Shown one piece after another: positions 17,488-26,767 of a stretch of 38,166 bases of DNA. Under the pieces are notes generated by a model, which made no database searches, was not told where the DNA came from, and worked only from the letters and a program-made list of their open reading frames with translations. Made by a program: the position numbers and the translations under genes. The DNA is from Dehalococcoidia bacterium. Lineage in GTDB: Bacteria > Chloroflexota > Dehalococcoidia > GIF9 > UBA5629. The DNA is taken from positions 1 to 38,166 of the forward strand of contig JADHXB010000003.1 of NCBI GenBank assembly GCA_016783155.1. The letters run 5' to 3'. How positions within the stretch are numbered: position 1 is the first letter of the stretch; each line of letters starts with the position of its first letter.

Positions 17488-17600
17488 CTTTACATTGTCC
17501 TACCCACTATACCATAGGAAAACAGGGGTATCAATGTTGTAGGCTGTAAGCATCTGGAGTACAATGCTAGTAATCAACTCGATGAAATGGGGGCATCTGC

Positions 17601-18134
17601 ATGGTTAAACGCAACATCAAACCTGGGTCGGCCGGTGACCAAGGTGTGGACGTTAAGCTTGAAAGATGTAGGATAAAAAATGCTCCACCGGAAGAGTTTT
17701 GCAAGCAAGTAATAGCCCTCCCTCAATTGGGCTATGAGGTCGAGGATTTAAGTGATGGGAGGAAGATAGTATTAACGAAGCCTGGGGGGAAAAGTGTTAA
17801 CGATATAATGGTGTGGGTTTACGAAGGGCCTGGTGGTACTCACTGGCGACCAAGCCACGGCCAAATAAAGAAAGATCTTCAACTCAAACTTAGCTATCAT
17901 AAGGATAATGGGCTGGCTATTATTGAAGCCCTCGAAAAAGTCTACGAAGGCGTAGAGCCAGACGACATATTATCGGCTGATCCACTGCTTGCCCGGAATC
18001 TCCCTGGGCTGCCAGTTGATTTAATATTGAAAGCATATAAGTGGATTTGGGCACAGGAGGATATGAATTACCCTCCCCCCAGATTTGAAGGAAGAGCCAT
18101 GTCGATGAGAGGAATTCGGGAACTGAAAGAATAA
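17601..18134 (+). CDS. Hypothetical protein next to methyltransferase/glycosylase-like genes
   Basis: 177 aa intact ORF, no recognised domain. Confidence 0.6.
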   Translation: MVKRNIKPGSAGDQGVDVKLERCRIKNAPPEEFCKQVIALPQLGYEVEDLSDGRKIVLTKPGGKSVNDIMVWVYEGPGGTHWRPSHGQIKKDLQLKLSYHKDNGLAIIEALEKVYEGVEPDDILSADPLLARNLPGLPVDLILKAYKWIWAQEDMNYPPPRFEGRAMSMRGIRELKE

Positions 18135-18150
18135 TTCAGTTGGTCTTTTT
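18121..18150 (+). terminator. Candidate intrinsic terminator
   Basis: AACTGAA-agaataa-TTCAGTT-gg-tcttttt overlapping the stop of the 177-aa ORF. Confidence 0.5.
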
Positions 18151-18172
18151 GTTTTGTTGAACAACTATATTT

Positions 18173-18192
18173 TGCTAATATTTTGCTAATAT
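18173..18192. repeat. AT-rich repeat near attR, candidate integrase arm-type site
   Basis: tgctaatattttgctaatat, identical to 192-211. Confidence 0.7.
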
Positions 18193-18309
18193 ACTGACTG
18201 CCACTTACAATAATCAAAAAGCATTCTAGCTTCAAAACGACCCTGCTCCTAAAAACCAAAAACCACCATTTCCTATTTGGAATCATCAGGTGGGACGTTG
18301 GACTCTGAA

Positions 18310-18351
18310 TTCGTAAACCGCCGGTCGTCAGTTCGACTCTGACCGCTGGCT
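18310..18351 (+). repeat. attR core (copy of tRNA-Thr 3' part), followed by cca
   Basis: 42/42 identity to 130-171; next bases are ccaca. Confidence 0.93.
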
Positions 18352-18457
18352 CCACAGATTTAAAAAGCCCCTAAATGGTTTTTTCCGCGGATTTGATATC
18401 CTAAACAGAAGGCAGTCCAGGTCTGATAAAAATTCCTTGATCAAGCACGAGGTTATC

Positions 18458-20416
18458 TTACCATATGTTCTCTTCAGGGAAATCCATGTGTTGAACGAAG
18501 TATTGATTGAAGTCGTGGCGGTAGGAAAGCTCGACATGCTCCATGAAGTTGACCACGTCTTTTGCCATTTGCCAGTACTTCTTGGATAAAAGGACCATTG
18601 AGGCTCCCAGGCTGGCAGTGTTTCCTAACGACTTGATGAGCTTCACGTTAATCCCGGGGAGAAGGCCGATGCGCAAGGTGCTGATGGGGTCAATGTAATT
18701 CCCCAGCGCCCCAGCTAGATATACATGGCTGATATCCTCAAACCCAATGCCTAGTTCATCCATCAGTGTGTGCACACCGGCAGCTACAGCCCCTTTGGCA
18801 AGCTGAAGCTCGCGAACATCTTTTTGAGTAAGGTATATCGGTCGGCCATAGAAGCCTTCTTCTTCAGAGGCAATGAGAAAATCATAGCAGTATGACCGCT
18901 TAATCACTCTTGAATTTAAATCCTGATATTCTGCTTTTTGAGTTGGGCGAATCAAGCCTTCGGGGTCAATTACACCACAATGTAATAAAACTGCCACCAG
19001 GTCGACCAGTCCACTCCCGCATATACCTTTAGGCTTGATATTCCCGATTACACGATAATGCAATTGGCCCTCTTCGATTCTAACGCCTTCCAATGCACCC
19101 GCCTTGGCTATCATCCCGGAGGAGATTCGCGCTCCTTCCAGGGCAGGACCTGCAGCCGCTGAACATGTCAAAAGCCTTTTGCCATTGCCTAGGAATATCT
19201 CCACATTGGTACCAAGGTCCAGTCCAAGTATGACTTCATCTTTTTGTTCAGCAATGCCCGAGTTGAGCACAAAGCTAATCAGATCCCCGCCAATATAGCC
19301 AGATTTCGTGGGCATAGTATAAAGCAAGGCTGATAGATTCAATTCGAGTCCAACATCTGCCGCATTCACAATCAATCCATCAGTTACCGCAGGTATAAAT
19401 GGCGCTTCGGCTATTCCATGGGGGGGTAGGTTCAACAGAAAGTGCTGCATGGTGGTGTTTCCTGCGGCAACAGCAATGAGGATATCCTCTTTCTTGAGTC
19501 CAGCAGTTTTGAGAAGGTGCTTGGTTATGTTGTTAAGATCGTTGACAAGGAGATTGTGCAAAAAGTCCAGACCTCTGGGATTCTGTTTAACGTAGTTGAG
19601 GCGGCTGATTACGTCTGAGCCGTGCCATCTCTGCCTATTGAGGCAGGAGTCGACAGCAGCCTCACTGCCATTTGACAAGTTGATTAGTTTACCCACAATG
19701 GTGCTGGTGCCGAGGTCAAAGACCAAGCCATATCCGTGTTTTGATTTCTCCGGCTCTTGCCACGCAATCAAAGAGTTATTATGGAGTACAGCCACCCCAC
19801 TGAACTTAGTCTTCTTCAACATCTGGGGTAGTGTGCGAAGACAGTGAATCGAGGCTTGCAGGTCGCTGTATTCGGCGCCCAGCCCCATCCTCACCCAGTT
19901 TAAATCTGATATCTTGCCATTTTGTGATTCAGTGGGCAAGGTTACAGGTCGTCTCTCAATAAGTGGCTCAAGCTGCGAAATTGGAATATATCTACTACGG
20001 AGAACATGGCTGGTGGTTAGAATCTTGAGATAGTCCAGCTCTGTGTCTGTCTTCTCTGTTGAGATAGCCAAATCTCGCTTTGCTTTGGTACGGCAGGCAA
20101 GACGGATACCCTGTTCCAGTTCGACTTTATCAAGTAGCCCCTTCTCCGCGCTGGTTGGTGGGCCAACGACTGAAAGAATCTTGATTTTACATTTGCCGCA
20201 GTTGCCTATTCCACCGCAATCGCTATCCAGCTCCATGTCCGCCTTATACAGTGCTGCCCATAAAGTCTCCCCATACTCAGCTGGCACCCAGATATCCTTA
20301 GGGTATACATGCAGCCAGATGCGCCTCGGCCTGCGTTCTTTTTGCGGACGCGGTTTTCTCGCCTGCTTGTTCCCCTTATGTGTAGGGGGTTGGATATTTT
20401 TAGCGTTAGCTACCAT
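18458..20416 (-). CDS. RACo-type reductive activator of corrinoid proteins (2Fe-2S ferredoxin + ASKHA/DUF4445)
   Basis: CGGIGNCGKCKIKI ferredoxin motif; GLVFDLGTSTIVGKL, GLDLGTNVEIFLG, ACRTKAKRDL, CGSGLVDLVAVLL. Confidence 0.92.
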   Translation of the reverse strand: MVANAKNIQPPTHKGNKQARKPRPQKERRPRRIWLHVYPKDIWVPAEYGETLWAALYKADMELDSDCGGIGNCGKCKIKILSVVGPPTSAEKGLLDKVELEQGIRLACRTKAKRDLAISTEKTDTELDYLKILTTSHVLRSRYIPISQLEPLIERRPVTLPTESQNGKISDLNWVRMGLGAEYSDLQASIHCLRTLPQMLKKTKFSGVAVLHNNSLIAWQEPEKSKHGYGLVFDLGTSTIVGKLINLSNGSEAAVDSCLNRQRWHGSDVISRLNYVKQNPRGLDFLHNLLVNDLNNITKHLLKTAGLKKEDILIAVAAGNTTMQHFLLNLPPHGIAEAPFIPAVTDGLIVNAADVGLELNLSALLYTMPTKSGYIGGDLISFVLNSGIAEQKDEVILGLDLGTNVEIFLGNGKRLLTCSAAAGPALEGARISSGMIAKAGALEGVRIEEGQLHYRVIGNIKPKGICGSGLVDLVAVLLHCGVIDPEGLIRPTQKAEYQDLNSRVIKRSYCYDFLIASEEEGFYGRPIYLTQKDVRELQLAKGAVAAGVHTLMDELGIGFEDISHVYLAGALGNYIDPISTLRIGLLPGINVKLIKSLGNTASLGASMVLLSKKYWQMAKDVVNFMEHVELSYRHDFNQYFVQHMDFPEENIW

Positions 20417-21021
20417 GCATCACCCTTGAGCAATTCAGTAAGTGTCTTTTCAATATGGGAATAATCCGCATCTTGAATCTCCAGGGATAACCCTAGTAAT
20501 TGGGCCAGTTCGTTGGCTCTGGGTACAAGGTTCTTGTCTGAAGGCTGGCGTATATAGAGCAGCTTCTTGTAGTGTTCAAAACATTGCCGTCGCATTTCCT
20601 CATCCTGGAGCTCCAGGGGGCCCATGCAGAAATCTTCGAAGTTGATAATCAGCCCCTCCTCCAAAAAGTAGGTTCCCGTTGTCTCATCAATGAGCTGCTT
20701 GAACCGCTCGCTGCCGAGAAGCATTTCGTAGCAGTAAGAGCCGGGCACCTTGATAATCCGGTGCCGTTTGCAGAAGCCATCTATGTCCGGAAAACACTCT
20801 CCGTAGAGGCATATTATCCGTTCACCTTTTGCTTGGGCTCTGCTTACCTCACGTTGCAGGCATTTCTTTAACTCCGCGGGTTTAAGATGCAATCTGGCTG
20901 GCAAATAGGTCAAACGCATATTGTGATACTTTTTCTTCAGTTGAAGATGTTCAATTGCCAGCATAAACACGGCGCAAGCGATGATATTGGTGATTCCTTC
21001 TGTTTTATCCGATGTTGTCAT
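20410..21021 (-). CDS. DUF1638 protein
   Basis: IACAVFMLAIEHL...LPARLHLKPAELKKCLQ...IICLYGECFPDIDGFC; typical neighbour of MttB/corrinoid genes. Confidence 0.8.
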   Translation of the reverse strand: MTTSDKTEGITNIIACAVFMLAIEHLQLKKKYHNMRLTYLPARLHLKPAELKKCLQREVSRAQAKGERIICLYGECFPDIDGFCKRHRIIKVPGSYCYEMLLGSERFKQLIDETTGTYFLEEGLIINFEDFCMGPLELQDEEMRRQCFEHYKKLLYIRQPSDKNLVPRANELAQLLGLSLEIQDADYSHIEKTLTELLKGDAW

Positions 21022-21022
21022 T

Positions 21023-22468
21023 TCAGATATTCCGTATTTCAGGAAAAGCCTTTCTTACCTCCAGGAGCAAATCCGGGTCTAAAAGACCCTCCTCGACCTC
21101 CTCACGTTCTGTCAGAATATTATGAACCAGGTCGTTGGCACGGCTCAACATGGTGGGACGCCCTCGTTCCTCCCAGATATCAAAGTTACAGCGCACACTT
21201 AAGGCAGGGTAGAAAAATTCCTCCATCATATGCTCAACAGTATGTTCTTCCATAACATAATTTCCGCCGGGACCAGCTTGCTCTATTACATCTAAGCTGA
21301 GAGTGTCTTTGTTCACCCTAATGCCGGAAAGCACTCTGTATACCATCCCAATGATTTCGTTGTCTATAGTATATTGTTCATAAGAAATGGAATTGCCTGA
21401 ATCCAGCATTCCAGCTGCCAGGAGAATGCAATCTGCTCCGGCCATAGCAACCATCAGGTTGGAAAAACTCTTCTCAACGCCTGATTGAATGTCAGGTCTT
21501 TTAGCCTCGGTGACTCCTGCAGAGGCACGAATAGGCAAGTTATAGAGCTTTGCCAACTGGACTGCAGAAGCACCCATCATGCCCATTTCTGTTGAGCCCA
21601 TGGCAAACTCAATGTTCCGTAAATCCATAGTGGCGGGCACGGCACCGTAAAGCACCTTGGCTCCAGGGGAGAACACCTGTGTGATAGCTACTCCTGCCAG
21701 CGCTTCAGCATGCATCTGGGCGAGGGTACCTGCCAAGGTAGCTGGCGAAGTGGCTCCAGCTATAGGTGCCGACGCGCAGGTTACGGGAATACCATGTGTA
21801 GCACAGAAACTGAGAATGTTGGCGGCGTTAGGCCCGATGGTGAGTGGGCTTACCGGGTTGGTGATCACAGAAAAGAAGGGCTTTTCTCTGAGTCTTTCTT
21901 CCCCACCAGCGATTAAACTGGCTAGTTTCCAGACTTGCCTTACTCCTTCCAGATTATCGCAGCCTCCCATCACGTGCTTGGTAGTATTGTTGAAAGCGTT
22001 ACAGAAGTCGTTCAAATGATAATGTTGCGGTTCCACGTCATGTGCCTGGCACGCGATGACATAGAATCGAATATGTTCCAGGTGATTCACCAGCATGGCA
22101 GTGCGAGCTATGTCTCTCAGCATGGTGAGGCGGTAACCGCCATTCGCTATATCGAGAATGCGAAATACCCGCCCCCCATTAGCGAAGTGGACTTCACCTT
22201 CCCCCAGGGACAGATCATTCTTTTCGTCTCTGGAATACAGGGTAAACTGGGATGGGGCACGACTGAGAAGCTTATCAAGCCATTCCTCTTTAAAACGCAG
22301 TCTCTGATTATGGTGATTTACCTGTGCTCCTGCCTTCTTCAACTTGTCGAGGATAGCGTCATCTTTGATTCTTATACCGATGCGCTCCAGTATCTGACGG
22401 CTTGTCTGGTCAATTCTTCTTACATCTGCGGGTGTAAGCGGTTTGAAAACTGGTAAGCTCCTTCCCAT
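21023..22468 (-). CDS. MttB-superfamily corrinoid methyltransferase, non-pyrrolysine (paralog 1)
   Basis: FNNTTKHVMGG, CASAPIAGATSPATLAGTLAQMHAEALAGV, full-length ORF without amber. Confidence 0.93.
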   Translation of the reverse strand: MGRSLPVFKPLTPADVRRIDQTSRQILERIGIRIKDDAILDKLKKAGAQVNHHNQRLRFKEEWLDKLLSRAPSQFTLYSRDEKNDLSLGEGEVHFANGGRVFRILDIANGGYRLTMLRDIARTAMLVNHLEHIRFYVIACQAHDVEPQHYHLNDFCNAFNNTTKHVMGGCDNLEGVRQVWKLASLIAGGEERLREKPFFSVITNPVSPLTIGPNAANILSFCATHGIPVTCASAPIAGATSPATLAGTLAQMHAEALAGVAITQVFSPGAKVLYGAVPATMDLRNIEFAMGSTEMGMMGASAVQLAKLYNLPIRASAGVTEAKRPDIQSGVEKSFSNLMVAMAGADCILLAAGMLDSGNSISYEQYTIDNEIIGMVYRVLSGIRVNKDTLSLDVIEQAGPGGNYVMEEHTVEHMMEEFFYPALSVRCNFDIWEERGRPTMLSRANDLVHNILTEREEVEEGLLDPDLLLEVRKAFPEIRNI

Positions 22469-22482
22469 ATTTGAACTTCCCG

Positions 22483-23931
22483 TCAGTGCGGTTGGAGGAT
22501 TTGCTCGATTCCTTTGAGCACTTCAGTGGACTTGGGTTCTACTTGATGTTCCGACAGGATTCTCTTGGCCTCGATGTTGCAGTGCTTATAGAGGTCGGAA
22601 GACCCCGATTCCTCCCAGGAATCGTAGCGGAAACGATCCAGAAGCTTCGGCAAAAACTGAGCTTGCATGAAGTGTTCAAAGGTATGGTCGTCCATTAAGA
22701 AAATGGAACCGGGGGCACCAGTTGCTATCCTCTCTATGGCTTCCAGAGCCAAGGTTTCCTCATTGACTGTAATACCGTCGGTAAAGAAACGGCTCATGGC
22801 GATTAGTTCATTGGCCATAGTCACCATCTCAAGGGAGGAGGTGCTCCCATATTCAAGGAAACCCACATCGTGGATTAAATTAGCCCGGGAAAGCATGGCG
22901 GTGACAATGGAGAACATAGCCTCAGCCCCTGCTTGAGCATCCATTACTTTTGCATCGGAGGCTCCAGCATAAGCCCAGATGGGCAGGCCATAGAGTTCAT
23001 CGCGCATGTCGGCAAGAGCCGCCTGCGTCAGGCTCCATTCGGGGCACCCGTACGACACGATAGTTGATTTCATGTCCAGAGTACTGACATTGGGGCCAAA
23101 CAGGAAGGGAGAACCTTTGCCAACAAGTTGGTGTACCACCAATCCTACCAAATTCTCGGCTATTCCCAGAGCCATTGCTCCGGCAAGTGTGACCGGTGCT
23201 CCGCCTCCGGCATTAGATCCAGAGGGGAGGCAGATGGGTATCCTCTTTTCGGCACAGAAAATGAGCCTGTCCATAACGTTTTCAGGAAAGCGCAGTGGGC
23301 TGATGGCTTCTGAATAATTGAGGATAAATGGTTTTTTCTGCAGCGCTTCTTCGCCCCCCACCACTTGGCAGGCAATCTGGTATATTTTAGCGATGTCTCT
23401 ACCACTATCCGCGATAAACACAATCGGTTTATTGGTATTTTTTACCATCTCAGCAAAAACATGGACGTAGATATCTTCGATAGGAGCATCTGCTGGATTT
23501 GACATGGACATGGCAAAATCCATGTTTTCCAGCCCATCGACGAGCTTGGCAAAATTGGCGGCATCTTTTAGGGTAGATCTGCGGCGCTCGCCTGTCTCAA
23601 CGTCAACAGTAAAAGTAGCGTCTGAACCAGTACCATAGAAATAGTTGCCGTTAACCAGAGGCATGGTTTTGTTACCCTTCTGGTCATAGAGGTCAATCTG
23701 CCTGGGAGCTGAACTCAATGCATCTTCAACGAGCTTGGCAGGAATCCTAACCCAACCTTGGTCGCTGACCTTGCAGCCAGCACTGACTAGTGTTCCCAGC
23801 GCACCCGGGTGTTCCATCTTGACCCCTGTCTTTTCCAGGATTTCTAAAGCAGCATTATGGATTGCCAGTATCTGCTCACGATTTAGCACTTTCAGCCGGG
23901 GGCGAAAGGTTGGAACCTCCGTGGGTTTCAT
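22483..23931 (-). CDS. MttB-superfamily corrinoid methyltransferase, non-pyrrolysine (paralog 2)
   Basis: SGSNAGGGAPVTLAGAMALGIAENLVGLV, YAGASDAKVMDAQAGAEAMFSIV. Confidence 0.92.
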   Translation of the reverse strand: MKPTEVPTFRPRLKVLNREQILAIHNAALEILEKTGVKMEHPGALGTLVSAGCKVSDQGWVRIPAKLVEDALSSAPRQIDLYDQKGNKTMPLVNGNYFYGTGSDATFTVDVETGERRRSTLKDAANFAKLVDGLENMDFAMSMSNPADAPIEDIYVHVFAEMVKNTNKPIVFIADSGRDIAKIYQIACQVVGGEEALQKKPFILNYSEAISPLRFPENVMDRLIFCAEKRIPICLPSGSNAGGGAPVTLAGAMALGIAENLVGLVVHQLVGKGSPFLFGPNVSTLDMKSTIVSYGCPEWSLTQAALADMRDELYGLPIWAYAGASDAKVMDAQAGAEAMFSIVTAMLSRANLIHDVGFLEYGSTSSLEMVTMANELIAMSRFFTDGITVNEETLALEAIERIATGAPGSIFLMDDHTFEHFMQAQFLPKLLDRFRYDSWEESGSSDLYKHCNIEAKRILSEHQVEPKSTEVLKGIEQILQPH

Positions 23932-23956
23932 AGTTCACCTCTTCATTGATATATTC

Positions 23957-24601
23957 TCAGGAGATACCAAGCAGTGCTTTGGCTTTATTCACGGCGGAAC
24001 CTGCGTCGGATGCATATGAGTCCGCATTTATCTGCTGTGCGTATTTTTCGGTAACAGGAGCGCCACCAATCATTACCTTAGCTTTATCTCTTAGCCCGGC
24101 TTTCTGCAGTGCCTCGATGGTCTGAGCCATGGCTGGCATAGTGGTGGAGAGTAACGCAGACAAAGCGATTATATCTGGTTTTACCTCTCTTGTCTTCTCC
24201 ACAAACTTCTCAGGGGATACGTCCACTCCCATATCTGTTATAGTGAATCCTGCACCCTCCAACATCATTGAAACCAGGTTCTTGCCGATGTCATGCAGGT
24301 CTCCCTTGACCGTCCCAATCAGCACCTTTCCCTTGGAGAGGACATCACCTTCCTGGAAGAACGGCTGGAGCAATTTAGTGCACTCTTGCATGGTCTTGGC
24401 GGAGCGTAGCATCTGCGGAACAAACAGGAGCCCCTTGGAAAATTTATCGCCCACCTCGTTCATAGCAGTAATGAGTCCCTTATTGAGAATCTCCTCAGCG
24501 CTGCTGCCGGCATCTAGAGCTTTCTGGGCTTCCACCAGAGCCGTCTTGGTATCTCCCTTATTCACAGCTTCAGATAGTGCCTTAAAGTCGCTCATCTTCA
24601 A
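23957..24601 (-). CDS. Corrinoid (B12-binding) methyl-carrier protein 1
   Basis: GDLHDIGKNLVSMMLEGAGF (DxHxxG) ... VMIGGAPVTEKYAQQINADSYASDAG. Confidence 0.95.
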   Translation of the reverse strand: MKMSDFKALSEAVNKGDTKTALVEAQKALDAGSSAEEILNKGLITAMNEVGDKFSKGLLFVPQMLRSAKTMQECTKLLQPFFQEGDVLSKGKVLIGTVKGDLHDIGKNLVSMMLEGAGFTITDMGVDVSPEKFVEKTREVKPDIIALSALLSTTMPAMAQTIEALQKAGLRDKAKVMIGGAPVTEKYAQQINADSYASDAGSAVNKAKALLGIS

Positions 24602-24698
24602 CCTCCTTTCGCTTGTTTTGGGGTTATTGATTGTTTGTTTAACACAGTTGGCCCTACGATGTCATAACCATCGACTGACGAATTATCAACCGTTGTGC

Positions 24699-25493
24699 TC
24701 ATGCAAGGCGGCCATTTTGATAGGCCTCAATATAGTTTCCACAGTATTCATCCCGGCCAAGAAGCATCTCCACCGTAATCAGGGTTGTCATCAGTTCCTT
24801 ATCAGTCGGGTCCAAAATTACAGCGGACAGACCGTAGGAAATGCACAGAGCCAGAAAGTTGCGATTTATTATGCGACGTTCCGGTAGACCGAAGGAGACG
24901 TTGGAAAGGCCACAGATGGTATTCACGCCCGGGAAATCGTGCATGATTTTCCTGATAGCTCCGAGTGCAGCTAGTCCCATGTTAACATCTACGGAGATAG
25001 GTTGTATCAGAGGGTCCACATAAATCATCTCGAGGGGAGTGCCTGCATCGGTAAGCTTTTTGATAAGTTTCGAACTTACCGCCACCCTTTCTTCCACGGT
25101 GGTAGGCATAGATGTTTGGGACATACAGAGTGCGACCACGTGGCAGGGTTGAGCGGAGATTACGGGAAGAAGGGATTGGAGCCGGTCTTCCTCAAGTGAA
25201 ATGGAATTGATCATCGGCACGCCTTGGTGGTGCTTTATCGCTTCGGCCAGGGCATTTGGGTTGGGACTATCCAGCGCCAGAGGTATGTCAATTTCACTCT
25301 GCACTGTCTCAACCAGCCAGCTTAGGCAATCTGCCTCTTTGTCCAAAAAGGTCCCGGCGTTGACGTCAATATAATGAGCACCAGCTTCGGCCTGCTCGCG
25401 AGCTATTCTGATGATGAATGAGGCATCACGATTCTTGACAGCCTCTTCGATGCTCTTCCGGCTGGTATTTATTTTCTCTCCTACGATTATCAC
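24699..25493 (-). CDS. Pterin-binding (methyl-THF) methyltransferase 1
   Basis: MIIVGEKINTSRKSI...GAHYIDVNAGTF...LALDSPNPNALAEAI...GLSNVSFGLPERRIINRNFL. Confidence 0.92.
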   Translation of the reverse strand: MIIVGEKINTSRKSIEEAVKNRDASFIIRIAREQAEAGAHYIDVNAGTFLDKEADCLSWLVETVQSEIDIPLALDSPNPNALAEAIKHHQGVPMINSISLEEDRLQSLLPVISAQPCHVVALCMSQTSMPTTVEERVAVSSKLIKKLTDAGTPLEMIYVDPLIQPISVDVNMGLAALGAIRKIMHDFPGVNTICGLSNVSFGLPERRIINRNFLALCISYGLSAVILDPTDKELMTTLITVEMLLGRDEYCGNYIEAYQNGRLA

Positions 25494-26008
25494 CGTTAGT
25501 CCACTTTTTGGATTTTATGTTTACGCTAGCACTATGGATGCCACAAGTAATTGTCGTCTGGATGGTGTTGCCACGCACTATCACTATACTGGGAATTTTA
25601 TTGTCAGTGCAAGTTTTTGCCAAGGCATGGGGTTGCTTTAATGGCGTCTGCTCTTTACGTTTTTCTGTCCGTTCACCCCCTCTGGATCCCTGGTCTAATA
25701 TTAAACCGGATAACAAAGGCTTATCTTGTTGTAACTTACCTGGTTCTGGGAATTGACCCAAGCGAAACCTTATACTCCTCAACAGGGAGGGGTGGATATG
25801 AGCAGTAAAGGGCACATAGTAGGACAAGATTGCTGACAGCTACTGGTGGCATGAACTTATCACGGGCCGCAGGATTAGTTAAGATGCTCGGGGTTCCTAT
25901 GCCCAAGAATCCTGTTCCTTTTTGCGACTGTTCCAGCACGCTTTGCACAAAATAGCTCTGTATGGGGGAGATTGGCGGCCCCCCGTAATCCCAGAATGAA
26001 TACCTACT

Positions 26009-26326
26009 TCACTCCTCGAGCTCCTCAATTGACTCGTCGTCGTGCTCTTTATACGCGGGGAAGTAATCTGCGAGATTAATGCCCTGAAAGTACACTTCGC
26101 AGAGCAACCTGCCGCCTTCTATGCCCTGCGGTGATTCCAATTCAACATTCTTGTTCTGCATAAGAATGGAAAGCTTCTGTTCAGCAGCGATTGCTCCCTT
26201 CCCACTCTTGGGAGCCTCGTAGCCTATCGCTTGCACAAGCTTTCCGGTTTCTCCGTCAAATTCCCAGGGAGGGGACACCTCAAACGTGTTTCCGTTAATA
26301 ACTGACTCAATCCTAAATGTCGCCAT
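26009..26326 (-). CDS. Staphylococcal-nuclease-fold-like small protein, probably catalytically altered
   Basis: 105 aa; VINGNTFEVSP...VQAIGYEAPKSGKGAIAAEQKL...GGRLLCEVYFQGINLADYF parallels the SNase domain. Confidence 0.65.
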   Translation of the reverse strand: MATFRIESVINGNTFEVSPPWEFDGETGKLVQAIGYEAPKSGKGAIAAEQKLSILMQNKNVELESPQGIEGGRLLCEVYFQGINLADYFPAYKEHDDESIEELEE

Positions 26327-26485
26327 TACGTTCTCTCTGTGAACACGGCTACAGCCAGGTGCACCTCATAAACTATAAGGAATACAGATAACTAGCAACC
26401 TTTGGAGTTAATGGGGAAGGTCCGGCAACTCCTCTGTTATCACAACGGCAATTGATTGGGGGGTGCAAATTAGCATTCAATGTGA

Positions 26486-26491
26486 TATAAT
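26486..26491 (+). promoter_or_regulatory. Extended -10 element (TGaTATAAT)
   Basis: tgtgaTATAATatac upstream of a terminator-ended non-coding interval. Confidence 0.45.
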
Positions 26492-26496
26492 ATACA

Positions 26497-26637
26497 GCAT
26501 CCAGGAGAACAAGTAAATAGTTACTAATGCGCGTCGGGAACGAGCCCAAAGCACCAGAGTGTCAAGTTAGGTGAGGGGCATATCCTAACGTTGAAGATAG
26601 TCGTACATGGTCGAAGGGCAATTTGCCCTGTTTTTTT
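26497..26637 (+). ncRNA. Putative structured leader/small RNA ending in intrinsic terminator
   Basis: Promoter-like TATAAT, internal hairpin gttagg-tgaggggcatat-cctaac, terminator agggcaatttgccct-g-ttttttt; no ORF. Confidence 0.4.
26615..26637 (+). terminator. Intrinsic terminator
   Basis: AGGGCAA-T-TTGCCCT followed by g and seven T. Confidence 0.7.
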
Positions 26638-26767
26638 GTGAATCACACCCCCTTAACTCCACCTGGTTTCGCCCCACCGCTTTTGCGCGGTTTATCTTGC
26701 ACCTGACGCAATTCACCTGGTGGCAATTTGTCTGATGGCATCGACTTTGATTTGTTGGATGGACAAC

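Larger units (their letters stand above)
130..18351. mobile_element. tRNA-Thr-integrated genetic element (IME/satellite-like), ~18.2 kb
   Basis: 42-bp perfect direct repeat of the tRNA 3' part at both ends, integrase adjacent to attL, internal AT-rich repeats at both ends, accessory cargo. Confidence 0.92.

Noticed and set aside
18310-18351. Second tRNA-Thr gene
   Set aside because: Only the 3' 42 nt match; upstream sequence does not supply the acceptor 5' strand or D arm, so it is an attR half-copy.
130-18351. Intact prophage
   Set aside because: No capsid, portal, tail, large terminase or lysis genes seen; only integrase, excisionase-like, small terminase-like and Gp157-like genes.
18068-18355. 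ORF 95 aa on minus strand at the right end
   Set aside because: Antisense to the attR/tRNA fragment and to the end of the 177-aa gene; no coding signature.
25508-25948. ORFs between the pterin methyltransferase and the SNase-like gene
   Set aside because: Mutually overlapping on both strands, no recognisable domain or RBS.
26497-26637. Assignment as cobalamin, THF or SAM riboswitch
   Set aside because: Conserved motifs of these classes were not recognised by eye; kept only as an unidentified structured leader.
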